Source of the DNA: Calliopsis andreniformis
Lineage: Eukaryota > Arthropoda > Insecta > Hymenoptera > Andrenidae
Direction of reading: 5' to 3'
DNA length: 64,000 bases
Assembly (NCBI RefSeq): GCF_051401765.1
Contig: NW_027480438.1
Span: 1-64,000 of the forward strand
This document shows positions 26,086-40,158 of the stretch, one piece after another. Every line of letters begins with the position of its first letter. Position 1 is the stretch's first letter. Made by a program: the position numbers and the translations under genes. The notes below the pieces were generated by a model that did no database searches, was not told where the DNA came from, and saw only the letters and a program-made list of their open reading frames with translations.

Positions 26086-29000
26086 CAATCCTCAATCCTC
26101 AGGCATCAAAACTCAATCTACAATATTCAATCCACAATCCTTAATCCTCAATCCTCAATCCTCAACCTTCAATACTCAATACTCAATCTTCAATCCTCAA
26201 TCCTCAATCCTCAATCCTCAATCCTCAATCCTCAATCCTCAATATTCAATCCTCAATACTCAATCTTCAATCATCAATCCTCAATCCTCAATTCTCAGTC
26301 GTCAATCCTCAGTCATCAATCCTCAATCTTCAATACTCAATCGTCAATCCTTAGTCCTCAATCCTCAATCCTCGATCCTCGTTCCTCAAACCTCAATCCT
26401 CAACCCTCAGTCTTCATCCTCAATCCTCAAACCTCAATCCTCAACCCTCAATATTCAATCATCAATACTCAATCCTCAAACCTCAATCCTCAATCCTCAT
26501 TCTTCAATACTAAACACCCAATCCTCAATCCTCAATCCTCAATCCTCAATCCTCAATCCTCAATCTTCAACCCTGAATCCTCAATCCTCAATACTCAATC
26601 CTCAATCTTCAATCCTCAATACTCAATCTTCAATCCTCAATCCTCAATCCTCAATCCTCAATATTCAATCATCAATACTCAATCTTCAATCCTCAATCCT
26701 CAATCCTCAATTCTCAATCCTCAATCCTCAATCCTCAATCCTTAATCCTCAATCCTCAATCCTCAATCCTCAATCCTCAATCCTCAATCCTCAATCCCCA
26801 ATCCGCAATATTCAATCCTCAATACTCAATCTTCAATCATCAATCCTCAATCCTCAATTCTCAGTCGTCAATCCTCAGTCATCAATCCTCAATCTTCAAT
26901 ACTCAATCGTCAATCCTTAGTCCTCAATCCTCAATCCTCAACCATCGTTCCTCAAACCTCAATCCTCAACCCTCAGTCTTCATCCTCAATCCTCAAACCT
27001 CAATCCTCAATCCTCAATATTCAATCATCAATACTCAATCTTCAATCCTCAATCCTCAAACCTCAATCCTCAATCCTCATTCTTCAATCCTCAACACTCA
27101 ATCTTCAATCCTCAATCCTCAATCCTCAATCCTCAATCCTCATTCCTCAATCCTCAATACCCAATCCTCAATGTTCTATCCTCAATCCTCAATCCTCAAT
27201 CCTAATACCTCAATCCTGATTCTTCAGTCCTCAATACCCAATCCTCAATTTCAATGCTCAATCCTCAATCCTCATTTCTCAATCCTCAATCCTCAACCCT
27301 TAGCCCTCATCCTCCATCCTCAGTACTCAATGCTCTATCCTCAATCTTCAATCCTCAATACTCAATCCTCAATCCTCATTCCTCAAATCCTCAATCCTCA
27401 ATCCTCAATCTTCAATGCTCAATACTCAATCTGCAATCCTCAATCCTCAAACCTCAATCCTCAATCCTCATTCCTCAATCCTCAATACCCAATCCTCAAT
27501 CCTCAATTCTCAATCCTCAATCCTCAATCCTCAATCCTCAATCCTCAGGCATCAATACTCAATCTACAATGTTCAATCCTCAATCCTCTAACCTCAATCC
27601 TCAACCGTCAGTCCTCGTCCTCAATCCTCAAACCTCAATCCTCAATCCTCAGTATTCAATCGACAATACTCAATCATCAATCCTCAATCCTCAATCCTCA
27701 ATCCTCAATCCTCAATCTTCAATCCTCAACACTAATCTTCAATCCTCAATCCCCAATCCTCAATCCTCAATCCTCATTCTTCAATCCTCAATACCCAATC
27801 CTCAATCTTCAATCCTCAATCCTCAATCCTCAATCCTAATTCCTCAATCCTCATTCTTCAATCCTCAATACCCAATCCTCAATTTCAATCCTCAATCCTC
27901 AATCCTCATTTCTCAATTCTCAATCTTCAACCCTCAGCCCTCATACTCCATCCTCAGTACTCAATCCTCCATCCTCAATCTTCAATCCTCAATACTCAAT
28001 CTTCGATCCTCATTCCTCAATCCTCAATCCTCAATCCTCAATCTTCAATCGCCAATACTCAATCTGCAATCCCCAATGCTCAAACCTCAATCCTCAATCC
28101 TCATTACTCAATCCTCAATACCCAATCCTCAATCCTCAATCCTCAATCCTCAATCCTCAATATTCAATCATCAATACTCAATCTTGAATACTCAATCTTC
28201 AATCCTCAATACTCAACCTTCAATCCTCAATCCTCAATCCTCAATCCTCAATCCTCAATCCTCAGGCATCAATACTCAATCTACAATATTCAATCCACAA
28301 TCCTCAATCCTCAATCCTCAGGCATCAAAACTCAATCTACAATATTCAATCCACAATCCTTAATCCTCAATCCACAATCCTCAACCTTCAATACTCAATA
28401 CTCAATCTTCAATCCTCAATCCTCAATCCTCAATCCTCAATCCTCAATCCTCAATCCTCAATATTCAATCCTCAATACTCAATCTTCAATCATCAATCCT
28501 CAATCCTCAATTCTCAGTCGTCAATCCTCAGTCATCAATCCTCAATCTTCAATACTCAATCGTCAATCCTTAGTCCTCAATCCTCAATCCTCGATCCTCG
28601 TTCCTCAAACCTCAATCCTCAACCCTCAGTCTTCATCCTCAATCCTCAAACCTCAATCCTCAACCCTCAATATTCAATCATCAATACTCAATCCTCAAAC
28701 CTCAATCCTCAATCCTCATTCTTCAATACTAAACACCCAATCCTCAATCCTCAATCCTCAATCCTCAATCCTCAATCCTCAATCTTCAACCCTGAATCCT
28801 CAATCCTCAATACTCAATCCTCAATCTTCAATCCTCAATACTCAATCTTCAATCCTCAATCCTCAATCCTCAATCCTCAATATTCAATCATCAATACTCA
28901 ATCTTCAATCCTCAATCCTCAATCCTCAATTCTCAATCCTCAATCCTCAATCCTCAATCCTTAATCCTCAATCCTCAATCCTCAATCCTCAATCCTCAAT

Positions 29001-31560
29001 CCTCAATCCTCAATCCCCAATCCGCAATATTCAATCCTCAATACTCAATCTTCAATCATCAATCCTCAATCCTCAATTCTCAGTCGTCAATCCTCAGTCA
29101 TCAATCCTCAATCTTCAATACTCAATCGTCAATCCTTAGTCCTCAATCCTCAATCCTCAATCATCGTTCCTCAAACCTCAATCCTCAACCCTCAGCCTTC
29201 ATCCTCAATCCTCAAACCTCAATCCTCAATCCTCAATATTCAATCATCAATACTCAATCTTCAATCCTCAATCCTCAAACCTCAATCCTCAATCCTCATT
29301 CTTCAATCCTCAACACTCAATCTTCAATCCTCAATCCTCAATCCTCAATCCTCAATCCTCATTCTTCAATCCTCAATACCCAATCCTCAATGTTCAATCC
29401 TCAATCCTCAATCCTCAATCCTAATACCTCAATCCTGATTCTTCAGTCCTCAATACCCAATCCTCAATTTCAATGCTCAATCCTCAATCCTCATTTCTCA
29501 ATCCTCAATCCTCAACCGTTAGCCCTCATCCTCCATCCTCAGTACTCAATGCTCTATCCTCAATCTTCAATCCTCAATACTCAATCCTCAATCCTCATTC
29601 CTCAAATCCTCAATCCTCAATCCTCAATCTTCAATGCTCAATACTCAATCTGCAATCCTCAATCCTCAAACCTCAATCCTCAATCCTCATTCCTCAATCC
29701 TCAATACCCAATCCTCAATCCTCAATTCTCAATCCTCAATCCTCAATATTCAATCATCAATACTCAATCTTCAATCCTCAATCTTTAATCCTCAATACTC
29801 AATCTTCAATCCTCAATCCTCAATCCTCAATCCTCAATCCTCAATCCTCAGGCATCAATACTCAATCTACAATGTTCAATCCTCAATCCTCTAACCTCAA
29901 TCCTCAACCGTCAGTCCTCGTCCTCAATCCTCAAACCTCAATCCTCAATCCTCAGTATTCAATCGACAATACTCAATCATCAATCCTCAATCCTCAAACC
30001 TCAATCCTAAATCCTCATTCTTCAATCCTAAATACCCAATCCTCAATCTTCAATCCTCAATCCTCAATCCTCAATTCTCAATCCTCAATCCTTAATACTC
30101 AGACCTCAAACATCAATATTCAACCCTCAGCCCTCGTCCTCAATCCACAACCCTCAATCCTCAGTCCTCAATATTCAATCATCAATATTCAATCTTCAAT
30201 CCTCAATCCTCAATCCTCAATCCTCGATCCTCAATCCTCAATTTTCAATCCTGAATCCTCAATCCTCAATACTCAACCATCAATCTTCAATCCTCAATAC
30301 CCAATCTTCAATCCTCAATCCTCAATCCCCAATCCTCAATCCTCAATCTTCAATCCTCAACACTAATCTTCAATCCTCAATCCCCAATCCTCAATCCTCA
30401 ATCCTCATTCTTCAATCCTCAATACCCAATCCTCAATCTTCAATCCTCAATCCTCAATCCTCAATCCTAATTCCTCAATCCTCATTCTTCAATCCTCAAT
30501 ACCCAATCCTCAATTTCAATCCTCAATCCTCAATCCTCATTTCTCAATCCTCAATCTTCAACCCTCAGCCCTCATCCTCCATCCTCAGTACTCAATCCTC
30601 TATCCTCAATCTTCAATCCTCAATACTCAATCTTCGATCCTGATTCCTCAATCCTCAATCCTCAATCCTCAATCTTCAATCGCCAATACTCAATCTGCAA
30701 TCCCCAATACTCAAACCTCAATCCTCAATCCTCATTACTCAATCCTCAATACCCAATCCTTAATCCTCAATCCTCAATCCTCAATCCTCAATATTCAATC
30801 ATCAATACTCAATCTTGAATACTCAATCTTCAATCCTCAATACTCAACCTTCAATCCTCAATCCTCAATCCTCAATCCTCAATCCTCAATCCTCAGGCAT
30901 CAATACTCAATCTACAATATTCAATCCACAATCCTCAATCCTCAATCCTCAGGCAACAAAACTCAATCTACAATATTCAATCCACAATCCTTAATCCTCA
31001 ATCCACAATCCTCAACCTTCAATCCTCAATACTCAATCTTCAATCCTCAATCCTCAATCCTCAATCCTCAATCCTCAATCCTCAATCCTCAATATTCAAT
31101 CCTCAATACTCAATCTTCAATCATCAATCCTCAATCCTCAATTCTCAGTCGTCAATCCTCAGTCATCAATCCTCAATCTTCAATACTCAATCGTCAATCC
31201 TTAGTCCTCAATCCTCAATCCTCGATCCTCGTTCCTCAAACCTCAATCCTCAACCCTCAGTCTTCATCCTCAATCCTCAAACCTCAATCCTCAACCCTCA
31301 ATATTCAATCATCAATACTCAATCCTCAAACCTCAATCCTCAATCCTCATTCTTCAATACTAAACTCCCAATCCTCAATCCTCAATCCTCAATCCTCAAT
31401 CCTCAATCCTCAATCTTCAACCCTGAATCCTCAATCCTCAATACTCAATCCTCAATCTTCAATCCTCAATACTCAAACTTCAATCCTCAATCCTCAATCC
31501 TCAATCCTCAATATTCAATCATCAATACTCAATCTTCAATCCTCAATCCTCAATCCTCAA
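24960..31560. repeat. Repeat pair at 4850-bp offset
   Basis: About 24960-26710 matches about 29810-31560. Shared rare variants include CGATCCTGATTCC at about 25786 and 30636, and CAACCATCAATC near 25427 and 30277. The second copy has drifted (CAACAAAACTC near 30954, AAACTCCCA near 31364). The match fails near 31.56 kb. Confidence 0.8.
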
Positions 31561-32634
31561 TTCTCAATTCTCAATCCTCAATCCTCAATCCTCAATCCGC
31601 AATGCTCAATCCTCAATCCTCAATCCTCAATCCTCAATCGTCAATCCCCAATTCGCAATATTCAATCCTCAATACTCAATCTTCAATCATCAATCCTCAA
31701 TCCTCAATTCTCAGTCGTCAATCCTCAGTCATCAATCCTCAATCTTCAATACTCAATCGTCAATCCTTAGTTCTCAATCCTCAATCATCAATCATCGTTC
31801 CTCAAACCTCAATCCTCAACCCTCAGTCTTCATCCTCAATCCTCAAACCTCAATCCTCAATCCTCAATATTCAATCATCAATACTCAATCTTCAATCCAC
31901 ACTCCTCAAACCTCAATCCTCAATCCACATTCTTCAATCCTAAATACCCAATCCTTAATCTTCAATCCTCAATCCTCAATCCTCAATTCTCAATCCTCAA
32001 TCCTTAATCCTCAGACCTCAAACATCAATATTCAACCCTCAGTCCTCGTCCTCAATCCACAACACTCAATCCTCAGTCCTCAATATTCAATCATAAATAT
32101 TCAATCTTCAATCCTCAATCCTCAATCCTCGATCCTCAATCCTCAATCCTCAGTCTTCAACCCTGAATCCTCAATACTCAATCCTCAATCTTCAATCCTC
32201 AATACTCAATCTTCAATCCTCAATCCTCAATCGTCAATCCTCAATCCTCAATTTTCAATCCTCAACACTCAATCTTCAATCCTCAATCCTCAATCCTCAA
32301 TCCTCAATCCTCATTCTTCAATCCTCAATACCCAATCCTCAATCTTCAGTCCTCAATCCTCAATCCTCAATCCTAATTCCTCAATCCTCATTCTTCAATC
32401 CTCAATACCCAATCCTCAATTTCTATCCTCAATCCTCAATCCTCATTTCTCAATCCTCAACCCTCAACCCTCAGCCCTCATCCTCCATCCTCAGTACTCA
32501 ATCCTCTATCCTCAATCTTCAATCCTCAATACTCAATCTTCAATCCTCATTCCTCAATCCTCAAACCTCAATCCTCAATCTTCAATCCTCAAACAAAAAT
32601 CCTCAATTCTCAATCCTCAATCCTCAGTCCTCAG

Positions 32635-32667
32635 TCGTCGAACCTCAATCCCCGGCCCTTAGCACTC
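32635..32667. other. CpG-rich landmark, type beta (also at 43708)
   Basis: This form has TCGTCGAACC and CCCCGGCCCTTAGC and is found only twice, 11073 bp apart. It links blocks 6 and 11 as copies. The downstream CCTCGTCC of other copies reads CCTCTTCC here. Confidence 0.85.
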
Positions 32668-35600
32668 ATCCTCAATCCTCGTTCCTCAATCCTCAATCCT
32701 CAAACCTAAATCCTCTACCGTCAGTCCTCTTCCTCAATCCTCATACCTCAATCCTCAATCCTCAATATTCAATCACCAATACTCAATCCTCAATCTTCAA
32801 TCCTCAATACCCAATCTTCAATCCTCAATCCTCAATCCTCAATCCTCAATCCTCAATCTTCAATCCTCAACACTAATCTTCAATCCTCAATCCCCAATCC
32901 TCAATCCTCAATCCTCATTCTTCAATCCTCAATCCTCAATCCTCATTATTCAATCCACAATACTCAATCTTCAATCCTCAATCCTCAATCCTCAATATTC
33001 AATCCTCAATACTCAATCTTCAATCATCAATCCTCAAACCCCAATTCTCAGTCGTCAATCCTCAGTCATCAATCCTCAATCTTCAATACTCAATCGTCAA
33101 TCCTTAGACCTCAATCCTCAATCCTCAATCCTCGTTCCTCAAACCTCAATCCTCAACCCTCAGTCTTCATCCTCAATCCTCAAACCTCAATCCTCAATCC
33201 TCAATATTCAACCCTCAGCCCTCATCCTCCATCCTCAATCCTCAATCCTCAATCCCCAACCTTCAATCCTCAATTCTCAATCTTCAATCCTCGATCCTCA
33301 ATCCTCAATCCTCAATATTCAATCATCAATACTCAATCTTCAACCCTCAATCTTCAATCCTCAATACTCAATCTTCAATACTCAATCCTCAATCCTCAAT
33401 CCTCAATCCTCAATTCTCAATCCTCAGGCATCAATACTCAATCTACAATGTTCAATCCTCAGTCCTTAATCCTCAATCCACAATCCTCACCCTTCAATAC
33501 TCAATACTCAATCTTCAATCCTCAATCCTCAATCCTCAATCCTCAATCCTCAATATTCAATCATCAATACTCAATCTTCAATCCTCAATCCTCAAACCTC
33601 AATCCTCAATCCTCATTCTTCAATCCTCAACACTCAATCTTCAATCCTCAATCCTCAATCCTCAATCCTCAATCCTCATTCTTGAATCCTCAATACCCAA
33701 TCCTCAATGTTCAATCCTCAATCCTCAATCCTCAATCCTAATACCTCAATCCTGATTCTTCAGTCCTCAATACCCAATCCTCAATTTCAATGCTCAATCC
33801 TCAATCCTCATTTCTCAATCCTCAATCCTCAACCCTTAGCCCTCATCCTCCATCCTCAGTACTCAATGCTCTATCCTCAATCTTCAATCCTCAATACTCA
33901 ATCCTCAATCCTCATTCCTCAAATCCTCAATCCTCAATCCTCAATCTTCAATGCTCAATACTCAATCTGCAATCCTCAATCCTCAAACCTCAATCCTCAA
34001 TCCTCATTCCTCAATCCTCAATACCCAATCCTCAATCCTCAATTCTCAATCCTCAATCCTCAATATTCAATCATCAATACTCAATCTTCAATCCTCAATC
34101 TTTAATCCTCAATACTCAATCTTCAATCCTCAATCCTCAATCCTCAATCCTCAATCCTCAATCCTCAGGCATCAATACTCAATCTACAATGTTCAATCCT
34201 CAATCCTTAATCCTCAATCCACAATCCTCAACCTTCAATACTCAATATTCAATCTTCAATCCTCAATCCTCAATCCTCAATCCTCAATCCTCAATCCTCA
34301 ATCCTCAATATTCAATCCTCAATACTCAATCTTCAATCATCAATCCTCAATCCTCAATTCTCAGTCGTCAATCCTCAGTCATCAATCCTCAATCTTCAAT
34401 ACTCAATCGTCAATCCTTAGTCCTCAATCCTCAATCCTCAATCCTCGTTCCTCAAACCTCAATCCTCAACCCTCAGTCTTCATCCTCAATCCTCAAACCT
34501 CAATCCTCAATCCTCAATATTCAAACATCAATACTCAATCTTCAATCCTCAATCCTCAAACCTCAATCCTCAATCCTCATCCTTCAATCCTAAATACCCA
34601 ATCCTCAATCTTCAATCCTCAATCTTCAATCCTCAATCCTCAATACTCAATTCTCAATCCTCAATCCTTAATCCTCAGACCACAAACATCAATATTCAAC
34701 CACCAGTCCTCGTCCTCAGTCCACAACCCTCATTCGTCAGTTCTCAATATTCAATCATCAATATTCAATCTTCAATACTCAATCCTCATCTTCAACCCTG
34801 AATCCTCAATCCTCAATACTCAATCCTCAATCTTCAATCCTCAATACTCAATCTTCAATCCTCAATCCTCAATCCTCAATCCTCATACCTCAATCTTCAA
34901 CCCTCAACACTCAATCTTCAATCCTCAATCCTCAATCCTCAATACTCAATCCTCAATCTTCAATCCTCAACACTAATCTTCAATCCTCAATCCTCAATCC
35001 TCAATCCTCAATCCTCAATCCTCATTCTTCAATCCTCAATACCCAATCCTCAATCTTTAATCCTCGATCCTCAAACGTCAATCCTAAATCCTCAATCCTC
35101 ATTCCTCAATCCTCAATACCCAATCCTCAATTTCAATCCTCAATCCTCAATCCTCATTTCTCAATCCTCAATCCTCAACCCTCAGCCCTCATCCTCCATC
35201 CTCAATCCTCAATCCTCAATCCTCAATCTTCAATCCTCAATTCTCAATCTTCAATCCTCGATCCTCAATCATCAATCCTCAATCCTCAATCCTCAGGCAT
35301 CAATACTCAATCTTCAATGCTCAATCCTCAATCCTCAATCCTCAATCCTCATTCCCCAACCCTCAATCCTCATTCCTCAAAGCTCAATCCTCAACCCTCA
35401 GTACTCATACTCAATTCTCAATTCTCAATTCTCAATCCTCAATCCTCAATCCTCAATCTTCAATCCTCAATAATCAATCACCAATCCTAAATACTCTATC
35501 CTCGATCCTCAATCCTCAGGCATCAATACTCAATCTTCAATACTCAATCCTCAATCCTCAATCCTCAATCCTCAATCCTCAAACCTCAATCCTCAATCCT

Positions 35601-35743
35601 CAATATTCAATCATCAATACTCAATCTTCAATCCTCAATCCTCAATCCTCAATCCTCAATCCTCAATCCTCAATCCTCAATCCTCAATCCTCAATCCTCA
35701 ATCCTCAATCCTCAATTCTCAATCCTCAATCCTCAGTCCTCAG
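32635..35743. repeat. HOR block 6 (3109 bp, beta landmark)
   Basis: This is the first block of the right-hand family. Its landmark reads TCGTCGAACC and CCGGCCC, a type shared only with block 11, 11073 bp downstream. The segment from about 32.9 kb into block 7 is copied at 37.28 kb and beyond, at an offset of 4386. The offset becomes 4415 after a 29-bp shortening near 34.79 kb. Confidence 0.8.
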
Positions 35744-35776
35744 TCGTCGAATCTCAATCCCCGACGCTTAGCACTC
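35744..35776. other. CpG-rich landmark, type gamma (also at 40159, 46149, 49210, 51938, 54999, 60434, 61053)
   Basis: This form has TCGTCGAATC and CCCCGACGCTTAGCAC, with four CpGs. It is the commonest type in the right half and absent from the left half. Confidence 0.85.
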
Positions 35777-36767
35777 ATCCTCAATCCTCAGTCCTCAATC
35801 CTCAATCCTCAAACCTAAATCCTCTACCGTCAGTCCTCGTCCTCAATCCTCAAACCTCAATCCTCAATCCTCAATATTCAATCATCAATACTCAATCTTC
35901 AATCCTCAATCCTGAATCCTCAATCCTCAATCCTCAATCCTCAATCCTCAATATTCAATCATCAATACTCAATCTTCAACCCTCAATCTTCAATCCTCAA
36001 TACTCAATCTTCAATCCTCAATCCTCAATCCTCAATCCTCAATCCTCAATCTTCAATCCTCAACACTCAATCTTCAATCCTCAATCCTCAATCCTCAATC
36101 CTCAATCCTCATTCTTCAATCCTCAATACCCAATCCTCAATCTTCAATCCTCAATCCTCAATCCTCAATCCCAATTCCTCAATCCTCATTCTTCAATCCT
36201 CAATACCCAATCCTCAATTTCAATCCTCAATCCTCAATCCTCATTTCTCAATCCTCAATCCTCAACCATCAGCCCTCATCCTCCACCCTCAGTACTCAAT
36301 CCTCTATCCTCAATCTTGAATCCTCAATACCCAATCTTCAATACTCAATCCTCAATCTTCAATCCTCAATACTCAATCTTCAATCCTCAATCCTCAATCC
36401 TCAATCCTCAATATTCAATCATCAATACTCAGTCTTCAATCCTCATTCCTCAATCCCCAATTCTCAATCCTCAATCCTCAATCCTCAATCCTCAGTCCTC
36501 ATACTCAATTCTCAATTCTCAATCCTCAATCCTCAATCCTCAATCTTCAATCCTCAATAATCAATCTCCAATCCTCAATCCTCAATCCTCGATCCTCAAT
36601 CCTCAGGCATCAATACTCAATCGTCAATACTCAATCCTCAATCCTCAATCCTCAATCCTCAATCCTCAGACCTCAATCCTTAATCCTCAATATTCAATCA
36701 TCAATACTCAATCTTCAATCCTCAATCGTCAATCCTCAATTCTCAGTCCTCAATCCTCAGTCCTCAG
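35744..36767. repeat. HOR block 7 (1024 bp, gamma landmark), shortened copy of the 1213-bp block
   Basis: This block corresponds to blocks 9, 12 and 15, which are all 1213 bp, but is 189 bp (27 heptamers) shorter. The missing stretch falls near 36.34 kb: a CTTGAATCC variant and then CAATACCCAATC lead straight into a later part of the unit. It ends at the delta landmark. Confidence 0.8.
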
Positions 36768-36800
36768 TCGTCGAATCTCAATCCGCGACGCTTAGCACTC
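36768..36800. other. CpG-rich landmark, type delta (also at 41372, 47362, 53151)
   Basis: This form differs from gamma by CCGCGACGC in place of CCCCGACGC, giving five CpGs. It always marks the end of a gamma-started block of 1024 or 1213 bp, so gamma and delta alternate as a pair. Confidence 0.85.
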
Positions 36801-39800
36801 ATCCTCAATCCTCAGTCCTCAATCCTCAATCCTCAAACCTAAATCCTCTGCCGTCAGTCCTCGTCCTCAATCCACAAACCTCAATCCTCAATCCTCAATA
36901 TTCAATCATCAATATTCGATCTTCAATCCTCAATCCTCAATCCTCAATCCTCAATCCTCAATCCTCAATCCTCAATCCTCAATCCTCAACATTCAATCAT
37001 CAATACTCAATCTTCAACCCTCAATCTTCAATCCTCAATACTCAATCTTCAATCCTCAATCCTCAATCCTCAATCCTCAATCCTCAATCCTCAGGCATCA
37101 ATACTCAATCTACAATATTCAATCCTCAATCCTTAATCCTCAATCCACAATCCTCAACCATCAATTCTCAATACTCAATCTTCAATCCTGAATCCTCAAT
37201 CCTCAATCCTCAACCCTCAATCCGCAATATTCAGTCCTCAATACTCAATCTTCAGTCATCAATCCTCAATCCTTAGTCCTCAATCCTCAATCCTCAATCC
37301 TCATTCTTCAATCCTCAATCCTCAATCCTCATTATTCAATCCACAATACTCAATCTTCAATCCTCAATCCTCAATCCTCAATATTCAATCCTCAATACTC
37401 AATCTTCAATCATCAATCCTCAAACCCCAATTCTCAGTCGTCAATCCTCAGTCATCAATCCTCAATCTTCAATACTCAATCGTCAATCCTTAGACCTCAA
37501 TCCTCAATCCTCAATCCTCGTTCCTCAAACCACAATCCTCAACCCTCAGTCTTCATCCTCAATCCTCAAACCTCAATCCTCAATCCTCAATATTCAACCC
37601 TCAGCCCTCATCCTCCATCCTCAATCCTCAGTCCTCAATCCCCAACCTTCAATCCTCAATTCTCAATCTTCAATCCTCGATCCTCAATCCTCAATCCTCA
37701 ATATTCAATCATCAATACTCAATCTTCAACCCTCAATCTTCAATCCTCAATACTCAATCTTCAATACTCAATCCTCAATCCTCAATCCTCAATCCTCAAT
37801 TCTCAATCCTCAGGCATCAATACTCAATCTACAATGTTCAATCCTCAGTCCTTAATCCTCAATCCACAATCCTCAACCTTCAATACTCAATACTCAATCT
37901 TCAATCCTCAATCCTCAATCCTCAATCCTCAATCCTCAATATTCAATCATCAATACTCAATCTTCAATCCTCAATCCTCAAACCTCAATCCTCAATCCTC
38001 ATTCTTCAATCCTCAACACTCAATCTTCAATCCTCAATCCTCAATCCTCAATCCTCAATCCTCATTCTTGAATCCTCAATACCCAATCCTCAATGTTCAA
38101 TCCTCAATCCTCAATCCTCAATCCTAATACCTCAATCCTGATTCTTCAGTCCTCAATACCCAATCCTCAATTTCAATGCTCAATCCTCAATCCTCATTTC
38201 TCAATCCTCAATCCTCAACCCTTAGCCCTCATCCTCCATCCTCAGTACTCAATGCTCTATCCTCAATCTTCAATCCTCAATACTCAATCCTCAATCCTCA
38301 TTCCTCAAATCCTCAATCCTCAATCCTCAATCTTCAATGCTCAATACTCAATCTGCAATCCTCAATCCTCAAACCTCAATCCTCAATCCTCATTCCTCAA
38401 TCCTCAATACCCAATCCTCAATCCTCAATTCTCAATCCTCAATCCTCAATATTCAATCATCAATACTCAATCTTCAATCCTCAATCTTTAATCCTCAATA
38501 CTCAATCTTCAATCCTCAATCCTCAATCCTCAATCCTCAATCCTCAATCCTCAGGCATCAATACTCAATCTACAATGTTCAATCCTCAATCCTTAATCCT
38601 CAATCCACAATCCTCAACCTTCAATACTCAATATTCAATCTTCAATCCTCAATCCTCAATCCTCAATCCTCAATCCTCAATCCTCAATCCTCAATATTCA
38701 ATCCTCAATACTCAATCTTCAATCATCAATCCTCAATCCTCAATTCTCAGTCGTCAATCCTCAGTCATCAATCCTCAATCTTCAATACTCAATCGTCAAT
38801 CCTTAGTCCTCAATCCTCAATCCTCAATCCTCGTTCCTCAAACCTCAATCCTCAACCCTCAGTCTTCATCCTCAATCCTCAAACCTCAATCCTCAATCCT
38901 CAATATTCAAACATCAATACTCAATCTTCAATCCTCAATCCTCAAACCTCAATCCTCAATCCTCATCCTTCAATCCTAAATACCCAATCCTCAATCTTCA
39001 ATCCTCAATCTTCAATCCTCAATCCTCAATACTCAATTCTCAATCCTCAATCCTTAATCCTCAGACCACAAACATCAATATTCAACCCCCAGTCCTCGTC
39101 CTCAGTCCACAACCCTCAATCCTCAGTTCTCAATATTCAATCATCAATATTCAATCTTCAATACTCAATCCTCAATCCTCAATCCTCAATCCTCAATCCT
39201 CAATCTTCAACCCTGAATCCTCAATCCTCAATACTCAATCCTCAATCTTCAATCCTCAATACTCAATCTTCAATCCTCAATCCTCAATCCTCAATCCTCA
39301 TACCTCAATCTTCAACCCTCAACACTCAATCTTCAATCCTCAATCCTCAATCCTCAATACTCAATCCTCAATCTTCAATCCTCAACACTATTCTTCAATC
39401 CTCAATCCTCAATCCTCAATCCTCAATCCTCAATCCTCATTCTTCAATCCTCAATACCCAATCCTCAATCTTCAATCCTCGATCCTCAAACGTCAATCCT
39501 AATTCCTCAATCCTCATTCCTCAATCCTCAATACCCAATCCTCAATTTCAATCCTCAATCCTCAATCCTCATTTCTCAATCCTCAATCCTCAACCCTCAG
39601 CCCTCATCCTCCATCCTCAATCCTCAATCCTCAATCCTCAATCTTCAATCCTCAATTCTCAATCTTCAATCCTCGATCCTCAATCATCAATCCTCAATCC
39701 TCAATCCTCAGGCATCAATACTCAATCTTCAATGCTCAATCCTCAATCCTCAATCCTCAATCCTCATTCCCCAACCCTCAATCCTCATTCCTCAAAGCTC

Positions 39801-40158
39801 AATCCTCAACCCTCAGTACTCATACTCAATTCTCAATTCTCAATTCTCAATCCTCAATCCTCAATCCTCAATCTTCAATCCTCAATAATCAATCACCAAT
39901 CCTAAATACTCTATCCTCGATCCTCAATCCTCAGGCATCAATACTCAATCTTCAATACTCAATCCTCAATCCTCAATCCTCAATCCTCAATCCTCAAACC
40001 TCAATCCTCAATCCTCAATATTCAATCATCAATACTCAATCTTCAATCCTCAATCCTCAATCCTCAATCCTCAATCCTCAATCCTCAATCCTCAATCCTC
40101 AATCCTCAATCCTCAATCCTCAATCCTCAATTCTCAATCCTCAATCCTCAGTCCTCAG
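36768..40158. repeat. HOR block 8 (3391 bp, delta landmark)
   Basis: The head, with CTCTGCCGTCAG, resembles blocks 10, 13 and 16. From about 37.28 kb it is a second copy of the block 6 segment at an offset of 4386. It contains the longest stop-free stretch in the window (38337-39905), open only because no variant there happens to create a stop in that frame. Confidence 0.8.

Larger units (their letters stand above)
23051..32634. repeat. HOR block 5 (9584 bp), expanded and chimeric, ends at the family switch
   Basis: The head matches block 2 at an offset of 18003 by shared private variants. A 1045-bp tandem duplication follows (about 23996-26085), after which the offset is 19048. Block-2-specific variants persist to about 27.17 kb (CAACCATCG near 26940, GTTCTATCC near 27173). 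The sequence then switches to the block-1/4 tail type, with the CAAATCCT 8-mer near 27385. From about 29.81 kb it repeats the segment from 24.96 kb at an offset of 4850. That homology fails near 31.56 kb, where the right-hand family begins. Confidence 0.8.

Noticed and set aside
38337..39905. 522-codon plus-strand open frame
   Set aside because: It is pure heptamer reading (N-P-Q-S-S-I-L cycle). Overlapping plus frames of the same region (38176-38979) are also open and read the same peptide. The near-identical copies at 33951 and 44354 end at different points because of small indels. There is no codon bias, domain or conserved start.
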